Program-made: the position numbers and the translations under genes
Source of the DNA: CAZEIW01 sp964512305
GTDB taxonomy: Bacteria; Pseudomonadota; Gammaproteobacteria; Burkholderiales; Burkholderiaceae_F
Assembly (NCBI GenBank): GCA_964512305.1
Contig: CAZEIW010000079.1
Location: forward strand, 1 to 12,396
Direction: 5' to 3'
DNA length: 12,396 nucleotides
Notes under the pieces: model-generated
Told to the model about the DNA's origin: nothing
Seen by the model: only the letters and a program-made list of their open reading frames with translations
The model's database searches: none
Shown: piece by piece, positions 7,427-12,396 of the stretch
Layout of the letters: every line of letters starts with the position of its first letter
Position numbering within the stretch: the stretch's first letter is position 1

Positions 7427-8287
7427 TCAGCGCCGCTGCGCCTGCTCGTACAGCGGCAGCACGCGCTGCGAATACTCCTGGAGGTCGCGCACGCGCGATT
7501 CGTGCGACGGGTGGGTCGACAGCCACTGCGGCGGCTGGCTGCCGCCCAGGCCGATCATCTTGTTCCACAAGCTCACCCCGGCGCGCGGATCGTAGCCCGA
7601 GCGGGCGGCGAGCTCGACGCCGATGCGGTCCGCCTCCTGCTCGTCGACGCGGCTGTTCGGCAGCACGAACATCGCCTGCAGGAACAGGCTCGACACGTCC
7701 TGCGCGCCCTGCCCGTAGATCGCGCCCACGATCGACACCACGACCCCCGCCGGCACCGCCACCGCCATCCTTTCGCGCGCGTGCTCGCGCAGCGCATGGC
7801 CGATCTCGTGCCCCATCACGGCAGCCAGCTCGTCGTCGCTCGGGTGCAGCTTGTCGATGAGTCCGGTGTAGACGGCGATCTTGCCGCCGGGCATGCACCA
7901 CGCGTTGACGTCGTCGGAGCCGAGCACGTTGACTTCCCAGGCCCAGCCGGGGGCGTCGTCGCGGAACGCCGACGTGTTCGGGATCAGCCGGCGGGCGATG
8001 GGCCGCACGCGTTCCGTGGCTTCGGGGTCGCGGTTGAGCAGTCCCTTGCCCCGGGCGTCTGCGACGATCTGCGCGTACTGCTGGCGCGCCGTGGCCTCGA
8101 CATCGCTCGCCGGCACCAGCGAGGACATCCGCTGCTGCCGATCGACGCCGACCACGCCGCCGCGCGTGGTCTGCACCGACTGGCAGCCGCCCGCGACCAG
8201 CAGGAGAGGCAGGAGCAGCCAGGCGTACGCCACCCGGTCAGGCGCCGCCTGCGCGCGCGGGCAGCGGCGCGACGTCCAGCCGGACAT
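7427..8287 (-). CDS. M48-family metalloprotease lipoprotein
   Basis: A predicted periplasmic zinc protease anchored as a lipoprotein and related to LoiP/BepA-type peptidases that handle envelope proteins; the substrate is unknown. With the first ATG it has 286 residues. A hydrophobic stretch LLLPLLLVAGGC gives a lipobox with C35 as the lipidated cysteine. The zinc motif HEIGH is at 160-164 in ELAAVMGHEIGHALREHA, and the third ligand is E218 in VDEQEADRIG, the M48 arrangement. The C-terminal THPSHESRVRDL is also typical of the family. The start is uncertain. The ATG at 8287 overlaps aroC by 50 bp and gives an Arg-containing signal peptide. A GTG at 8233, 4 nt after the aroC stop, would give a shorter signal without positive charge. 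Neither has a clear Shine-Dalgarno. It is probably co-transcribed with aroC. Confidence 0.9.
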   Translation of the reverse strand: MSGWTSRRCPRAQAAPDRVAYAWLLLPLLLVAGGCQSVQTTRGGVVGVDRQQRMSSLVPASDVEATARQQYAQIVADARGKGLLNRDPEATERVRPIARRLIPNTSAFRDDAPGWAWEVNVLGSDDVNAWCMPGGKIAVYTGLIDKLHPSDDELAAVMGHEIGHALREHARERMAVAVPAGVVVSIVGAIYGQGAQDVSSLFLQAMFVLPNSRVDEQEADRIGVELAARSGYDPRAGVSLWNKMIGLGGSQPPQWLSTHPSHESRVRDLQEYSQRVLPLYEQAQRR

Positions 8288-9344
8288 CGGCGTTCTGCGC
8301 GCGCTGCAGCAGCACGTGATCGATCAGGACCAGCGCCAGCATCGCTTCGGCGATCGGAACCGCCCGGATTCCGACGCAGGGATCGTGGCGTCCGAGCGTG
8401 GCGACCGTCGTCGGCTGGCCGGCGCGATTCACCGAGCGCCGCGGCAGGCGGATGCTGGAGGTCGGCTTCAGCGCGATCGAGACTTCGAGATCCTGCCCGG
8501 TGGAGATGCCGCCCAGGATGCCGCCGGCATGGTTCGACAGGAACCCCTCGGGCGTCATTTCGTCGCCGTGGCCCGATCCGCGCTCCGTGACCGCGCCGAA
8601 CCCGCTGCCGATCTCGACTCCCTTGACCGCGTTGATCGCCATCATCGCGGCGGCGATGTCGCCGTCGAGCTTCGCGTAAAGCGGCGCGCCCAGGCCGACC
8701 GGAACGCCGGCCGCGGTCACGCGCACGCGCGCCCCGCACGAGTCGCCGCTGCGGCGCAACTCGTCCATGCATTGCTCGAGCTGCGGCACGATCTGCAGGT
8801 CCGGCGCGAAGAACGGGTTCGCGGTCACCGCTTCCCAGCTCGCGAACGGGATTTCGATGCCGCCCAGCTGCGCGAGGCAGCCGCGCACCTGCGTGCCGTG
8901 CCGGATCCGCAGCCACTTCTTCGCGACCGCGCCCGCGGCGACCATCGGCGCGGTCATGCGCGCCGACGAGCGTCCGCCGCCGCGCGGATCGCGCAGGCCG
9001 TACTTGCGCCAGTAGGTGTAGTCGGCGTGTCCGGGGCGGAAGGTATCGGCGAGGTCGTCGTAGTCGCCGCTGCGCGCGTCGTGGTTGCGGATCAGCAGCG
9101 CGATCGGCGTGCCGGTGGTGCGGCCTTCGAACACGCCGGACAGGATCTCGACCGCGTCGGTCTCGCGGCGCTGGGTTACGTGGCGCGAGGTTCCCGGCTT
9201 GCGGCGGTCGAGATCCGGCTGGATGTCGGCCTCGGCGAGCTCCATCCCAGGCGGACAGCCGTCGATCACGCAGCCGATCGCCGGCCCGTGCGATTCGCCG
9301 AAGTTGGTGACGCAGAACAGGTGTCCGAAGGTGGAGGCGGGCAT
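8238..9344 (-). CDS. aroC: Chorismate synthase
   Basis: The last step of the shikimate pathway, an FMN-dependent anti-1,4-elimination turning 5-enolpyruvylshikimate-3-phosphate into chorismate; cytosolic homotetramer. The 368-residue length is normal. It starts MPASTFGHLFCVTNFGESHGPAIGCVIDGCPPG, the N-terminal family signature. Further landmarks are SRHVTQRRETDAVEILSGVFEGRTTGTPIA, the GGGRSSARMTAPMVAAGAVAKK segment, GFLSNHAGGILGGISTG, and the C-terminal signature GRHDPCVGIRAVPIAEAM. The frame stays open to an ATG at 9425, but that extension lies partly in the inverted-repeat element and resembles nothing in the family, so the ATG at 9344 is chosen. There is no clear Shine-Dalgarno. The 207-bp gap upstream separates it from the MFS gene. 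Confidence 0.98.
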   Translation of the reverse strand: MPASTFGHLFCVTNFGESHGPAIGCVIDGCPPGMELAEADIQPDLDRRKPGTSRHVTQRRETDAVEILSGVFEGRTTGTPIALLIRNHDARSGDYDDLADTFRPGHADYTYWRKYGLRDPRGGGRSSARMTAPMVAAGAVAKKWLRIRHGTQVRGCLAQLGGIEIPFASWEAVTANPFFAPDLQIVPQLEQCMDELRRSGDSCGARVRVTAAGVPVGLGAPLYAKLDGDIAAAMMAINAVKGVEIGSGFGAVTERGSGHGDEMTPEGFLSNHAGGILGGISTGQDLEVSIALKPTSSIRLPRRSVNRAGQPTTVATLGRHDPCVGIRAVPIAEAMLALVLIDHVLLQRAQNADVRLDVAPLPARAGGA

Positions 9345-9551
9345 GGCGGCAGCGGGATGCGGGCGGTTGCGATGGTAGCGCGGTGCCGGTGCGGGCGGGC
9401 AGTCGTGCTGCGCGCTGACCCTCACCCCCGGCCCCTCTCCCGCAAGCGGGAGAGGGGAGGCACGGCGGCCGCTTCAAGCTCCCCTCTCCCGCCTGCGGGA
9501 GAGGGGCCGGGGGTGAGGGCCGCGGGCCGACACCCCTTACCGCCCCCGGTC
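9345..9551. other. Intergenic region between the MFS gene and aroC
   Basis: This 207-bp region has no credible gene. About half is the inverted repeat at 9419-9519. The remaining 74 bp before aroC are GC-rich, and I find no convincing -35/-10 pair; a TACCAT near 9375 has no matching -35. Transcription of aroC therefore starts from an unrecognised promoter or reads through from the MFS gene. Confidence 0.6.
9419..9519. repeat. Paired-hairpin inverted repeat (REP/BIME-like element)
   Basis: Two 41-bp arms, 9419-9459 and 9479-9519, are reverse complements with a single mismatch and are separated by a 19-nt spacer. Each arm is itself a hairpin: CCCCTCTCCCGC pairs with GCGGGAGAGGGG across a 2-nt loop (9432-9457 and 9481-9506), so the 12-mer occurs four times. 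The outer 25 nt of the arms (9419-9443 and 9495-9519) match perfectly. The spacer contains GCGGCCGC. It lies between the MFS stop and the aroC start. From memory, CCCTCACCCCCGGCCCCTCTCCC-type sequences are dispersed intergenic repeats in many high-GC proteobacteria, so this is probably one copy of a repeat family rather than a gene-specific regulator. It may still act as a terminator or transcript stabiliser for the MFS gene, although there is no T tract. Confidence 0.85.
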
Positions 9552-10868
9552 TCATCGCCGCAGCCAGACCACAAAGCGCTGCGGAAACTCCGGCATCTTC
9601 ACGCACAGGAAAGCGCCCACCGCGGCGTTGAGCAGCGCGGCGGCGAGAAACAGCTGCGCGATCGTCGCGCCGAGGCCCGCGAGCACGCCGATCGCGAAGC
9701 CGTTGGCCAGGATCATGAACAGCGCGTTCAGGATGTTGTTGGCGGCGATGATCCGCGCCCGGTGGGTCGCCGGGCAGCGGGTCTGGATCAGCGCGTACAG
9801 CGGAACGCTGTAGAGGCCCGCGCACACCGAGAGCAGGAACAGGTCGGCCAGCACGCGCAGGTGGCGCGCGTGCGACAGGAACTGCGCCACGGTCTGCAGC
9901 TGCCCGGCGGGTGCGGCCGGGATCGCGAAGGTCAGGTCGATCCCGAACAGCGTCATGCCGAGCAAGCCAAGCGGCACCAGCCCGAGCTCGAGGCGATGCC
10001 GCGACAGCCGGTCGCAACCCAGCGCGCCGGCGGCGATGCCGCAGGTGAACATCGCCAGCAGCAGGTTGGCGACCCCCGGGCCGCCGCCGAGGACGTCGCG
10101 CGCGAACGGCGGAAACTGGGTCAGGAACAGCACGCCGTAGAACCAGAGCCAGGAGATGCCGAGCAGCGACACGAAGACCGAGGGCTCGGCACGCGCAAGC
10201 CTCAGGTTGCTCCAGGTCACCCGCAGCGGATCGAGATCGACCTCGAGGTCCGGGTCGGCGGGCGGCGTGCGGGGGATCCCGAGGCTGGCGAGCAGCCCCG
10301 CCAGCGCCAGCGCCAGGCAGGCGGCCGCCGCGTACAGATGGCCGTTTTCCCCGCTGCCGATCAGCACGCCGCCGGCGAGCGTCCCCAGCAGGATCGCGAC
10401 GAAGGTCCCCATCTCGACCATGCCGTTGCCGCCGACGATCTCGTCGGCGCGCAGGTGCTGGGGCAGGTACGCGTACTTCGCCGGCCCGAACAGCGTCGAG
10501 TGCACGCCCATCAGCAGCGTGCAGGCGAGCAGCACCGGGAAGCTGTGCGCCTGGAACCCCCACGCACCCGTCAGCATGATCGCGACCTCGAGCAGCTTGA
10601 CGGCGCGCATCAGCAGCGCCTTGTCGAACTTGTCGGACAGCTGACCGCTGGTCGCCGACAGCAGCAGGAACGGCAGGATGAAGACGGCGGCGATCAGGTT
10701 GACCGCGGTCGACACGTCGAGCGTCGTGAGCGCGGGGCTGCTGTAGGTGACGAGCAGCGTGAACGAGAACTTGAAGACGTTGTCGTTGGCGGCGCCGCTG
10801 AACTGGGTCCAGAAGAACGGGGCGAAGCGCCGCTGCCCGAGGAGCGCGAACTGGCCGGAGCGGCTCAT
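9552..10868 (-). CDS. LplT-like MFS transporter
   Basis: A polytopic inner-membrane protein of the major facilitator superfamily, 438 residues with about 12 hydrophobic segments. The N-terminus MSRSGQFALLGQRRFAPFFWTQFSGAANDNVFKFSF carries the TQFxGAxNDNxFK motif (21-33) of the lysophospholipid transporter LplT and of the MFS half of acyltransferase fusions. Further family-like pieces are SGQLSDKFDK, a cytoplasmic MFS loop motif, and LFGPAKYAYLPQHL. No PlsC acyltransferase or acyl-ACP synthetase domain follows; the protein ends at FVVWLRR. A lysophospholipid flippase role is inferred from the family and the substrate is unproven. The ATG at 10868 overlaps the stop of the FAD oxidoreductase gene (ATGA, 4 nt), which fixes the start over the upstream ATG at 10973. 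Confidence 0.88.
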   Translation of the reverse strand: MSRSGQFALLGQRRFAPFFWTQFSGAANDNVFKFSFTLLVTYSSPALTTLDVSTAVNLIAAVFILPFLLLSATSGQLSDKFDKALLMRAVKLLEVAIMLTGAWGFQAHSFPVLLACTLLMGVHSTLFGPAKYAYLPQHLRADEIVGGNGMVEMGTFVAILLGTLAGGVLIGSGENGHLYAAAACLALALAGLLASLGIPRTPPADPDLEVDLDPLRVTWSNLRLARAEPSVFVSLLGISWLWFYGVLFLTQFPPFARDVLGGGPGVANLLLAMFTCGIAAGALGCDRLSRHRLELGLVPLGLLGMTLFGIDLTFAIPAAPAGQLQTVAQFLSHARHLRVLADLFLLSVCAGLYSVPLYALIQTRCPATHRARIIAANNILNALFMILANGFAIGVLAGLGATIAQLFLAAALLNAAVGAFLCVKMPEFPQRFVVWLRR

Positions 10869-11884
10869 CCGGCGATCGCCTCCGCCAGCGCCACCCCCGA
10901 CAGGAAGGCGCCTTCGATGCGCGGCCCGCCGCACCAGTCGCCGGCGCATCCGATCGCCTGTGCCTCGTCCCACAGAAACGGCTGCGGCAGCGGATTGACC
11001 GGCGTCGACAGCCGCCAGCGCCTGGCATGCGAGCCGCGCTGGGCGAGCGGCCGCCCGATCCGGGCCGCGAACGCGCGCTGCATCCAGCGCGCCGCATCGG
11101 CTTCGCTCATTTCAAGGTAGTTGCGCGACCACGACGGACGCGCCTGCAGCAGCCAGCGCTCGGCGATGCCGTCGCCGCGCTCGCGCATCGGCTTGGCGCT
11201 GTCGCGCGCGATCCAGCCGAGGATCGGATCGTCGGTCACGAAAGCGCCGTCGAAATCGACGCCGCTGCGGCGCGTCAGCCCCAGCATCGCGGTCCAGCAC
11301 GGATCCCAACGCACTTCGGCCATCCTGCCTTCGAGGTCGGTCAGGCCGTGCGCGAGCGCGGCCGCCTCGGGCGACGGCAGCGCGAGCACCACGGCGTCGA
11401 AGGCCGTGACGCCGAGCTGCCGCTGCCGGTCATCGAACAGGTACCACGCGCCCGCGCCACGTACGAGGCGGCCGACCGTGGCGCCCACGATCACGTCGAG
11501 GTCGCGTGCCAGGTACTGGGCAATGCTCTGCATCGCCGGCACGCCGACATGGCAGACCTGCGACGGCGGCGTGTCGACCGCGCGCCCCTCGGCGAACTCG
11601 ATCACCTTGCCGTGCCAGGGCTGGACGATGCCCGCATCGGTCCAGCGCGCCACCTCGGCCTCGAAACGCGGCAGCTGGACCGTCAGGTACTGCGCGCCGG
11701 CGTCGTAGCTGCCGGCTTCCAGGGCGCAAGTGGCGACGCGGCCGCCGGGCACGTGCTCGCGCTCGAAGACGGTCACGCGCGCGCGCCGCGCCACCAGCTC
11801 GCGCGCGCACGCCAGCCCGGCGAACCCGGCGCCGACGACCGCGATACGCGGCCCGCCGCCGCCGAGAGCTTCGCCGGCCGACAT
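10865..11884 (-). CDS. Renalase-like FAD-dependent oxidoreductase
   Basis: A 339-residue flavoprotein of the amine-oxidase/renalase-like superfamily; the substrate is unknown. An N-terminal Rossmann fold has GAGFAGLA (18-25) in RIAVVGAGFAGLACARELVARRARVTVFE, followed by PGGRVAT, the GG(R) motif that contacts FAD. The sequence YDAGAQYLTV is the typical next block. Near the C-terminus, AGDWCGGPRIEGAFLSG is the second FAD-binding motif of this group. There is no signal peptide, so it is likely cytosolic. The best start is the ATG at 11884, sharing one base with the CBS gene stop (TGATG). The codon before it is TTG, which could extend the frame by one residue. It is coupled on both sides, to the CBS gene and the MFS gene. 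Confidence 0.9.
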   Translation of the reverse strand: MSAGEALGGGGPRIAVVGAGFAGLACARELVARRARVTVFEREHVPGGRVATCALEAGSYDAGAQYLTVQLPRFEAEVARWTDAGIVQPWHGKVIEFAEGRAVDTPPSQVCHVGVPAMQSIAQYLARDLDVIVGATVGRLVRGAGAWYLFDDRQRQLGVTAFDAVVLALPSPEAAALAHGLTDLEGRMAEVRWDPCWTAMLGLTRRSGVDFDGAFVTDDPILGWIARDSAKPMRERGDGIAERWLLQARPSWSRNYLEMSEADAARWMQRAFAARIGRPLAQRGSHARRWRLSTPVNPLPQPFLWDEAQAIGCAGDWCGGPRIEGAFLSGVALAEAIAG

Positions 11885-12336
11885 CAACCGCTAACGCTCT
11901 CCGGTTCCGGCCAATCCCGAATGTAGGCCTTCAGCATCCGGTTTTCGAAACCTTGTTCCTCGAGCACCGCGCGCGCGACGTCGTAGAACGAGATCACGCC
12001 CGCCAGCGTATGCCCGTCGAGCACCGGCAGGTAGCGCACGTGCCGCTCGAGCATCACCCGCCGCACCTCGTTGACGTCGGTCTCGGGCGTCACCGTCATC
12101 GGCGCGTCGTCCATCACCGGCCGCACCATGCCGCCGCCGATCTGCCCGCCGTTGGCGTGGAGGGTCTTGATGACTTCGCGAAACGTCAGCATGCCCACCA
12201 GATCGCCGTTCTCCATCACCACGACCGAACCGATGTCGAACTCCGCCATCGTCTGAACCGCCGACCACAGCGAGCTTTCCGGCTTCACCGTATACAGCGC
12301 ATTACCCTTGACCCGCAGTATGTCGCTGACCTTCAT
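11884..12336 (-). CDS. CBS-domain protein (two CBS motifs, stand-alone)
   Basis: A 150-residue soluble protein made of two CBS motifs and nothing else. CBS 1 is at about 8-60 (ALYTVKPESSLWSAVQTMAEFDIGSVVVMENGDLVGMLTFREVI) and CBS 2 at about 75-130 (MTVTPETDVNEVRRVMLERHVRYLPVLDGHTLAGVISFYDVARAVL). Such Bateman modules usually sense adenosine nucleotides or similar ligands and regulate a partner; neither ligand nor partner can be read from the sequence. The start is the ATG at 12336, since GGAGG lies 5 nt upstream; a GTG at 12348 would place that site inside the gene. It is first in a three-gene overlapping cluster with the FAD oxidoreductase and MFS genes. Confidence 0.93.
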   Translation of the reverse strand: MKVSDILRVKGNALYTVKPESSLWSAVQTMAEFDIGSVVVMENGDLVGMLTFREVIKTLHANGGQIGGGMVRPVMDDAPMTVTPETDVNEVRRVMLERHVRYLPVLDGHTLAGVISFYDVARAVLEEQGFENRMLKAYIRDWPEPESVSG

Positions 12337-12341
12337 CGGTG

Positions 12342-12346
12342 CCTCC
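12342..12346 (-). promoter_or_regulatory. Shine-Dalgarno that decides the CBS gene start
   Basis: GGAGG on the minus strand with a 5-nt spacer (CACCG) to the ATG at 12336. It supports the 150-residue form over the in-frame GTG at 12348. Confidence 0.8.
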
Positions 12347-12380
12347 ACGAACCAGTTGCGGGGACCCGGACGGTCTCGTC

Positions 12381-12396
12381 GGCAGCTGAGGCTGCC
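12381..12396. other. Short stem-loop at the right edge
   Basis: GGCAGC and GCTGCC form a perfect 6-bp stem around a 4-nt loop, ending exactly at the window edge. It lies about 45 nt upstream of the CBS gene and could be the end of a terminator of a gene outside the window, or chance. No T tract is visible inside the window on the minus strand. Confidence 0.25.

Noticed and set aside
9345..9425. N-terminal extension of aroC to the ATG at 9425
   Set aside because: The extra 27 residues match no chorismate synthase N-terminus and the start lies in the inverted-repeat element.
9419..9519. CRISPR array or insertion-sequence end
   Set aside because: Only two arms in inverted orientation, no regularly spaced direct repeats, and no transposase or cas gene nearby.
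10869..10973. Longer start for the MFS gene at 10973
   Set aside because: The added residues are Arg/Gly-rich shadow of the FAD oxidoreductase C-terminus. The ATGA overlap and the family N-terminus fix the start at 10868.
7881..11120. Long open frames on both strands (plus 7881-11120, minus 7984-11097) across aroC and the MFS gene
   Set aside because: Both are out of frame with the recognised genes, pass through the inverted repeat, and have biased composition with no family motifs.

Overview
The window is GC-rich chromosomal DNA in which all eleven genes lie on the minus strand, so transcription runs from the right edge to the left. Gene content and order (leuC, entericidin-like lipoprotein, leuD, leuB, asd, fimV) together with the composition point to a betaproteobacterium, most likely of the order Burkholderiales. 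The order is inferred from remembered synteny; the species cannot be named from this sequence.

Right part (about 12336 down to 9552): a tight three-gene cluster encodes a two-CBS-domain protein, a renalase-like FAD-dependent oxidoreductase and an LplT-like MFS transporter. Successive genes overlap by 1 and 4 nt, so they are probably one transcript. A 207-bp gap (9345-9551) follows. It holds a 101-bp nearly perfect inverted repeat made of two head-to-head hairpins, the most striking non-coding structure here. Next come aroC (chorismate synthase) and an M48-family metalloprotease lipoprotein whose start touches or overlaps the end of aroC.

Left part (7327 down to 1): after a short gap with a good extended -10 promoter motif comes the leucine biosynthesis run leuC, a small entericidin-family lipoprotein, leuD and leuB. 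Then come asd (aspartate-semialdehyde dehydrogenase) and fimV, a large polar hub / peptidoglycan-binding protein. fimV runs off the left edge and lacks its C-terminus. LeuC and LeuD form isopropylmalate isomerase and LeuB the following dehydrogenase. Asd feeds the lysine/threonine/methionine branch and diaminopimelate for the cell wall. A relatively AT-rich gap with a possible promoter separates asd from fimV.

Most of the window is conserved housekeeping DNA. I see no tRNA, rRNA, CRISPR, insertion sequence or phage gene, and no convincing new system. The points worth a second look are the paired-hairpin element, the lipoprotein gene embedded and translationally coupled inside the leucine operon, the CBS/FAD/MFS cassette, and several start-site ambiguities.
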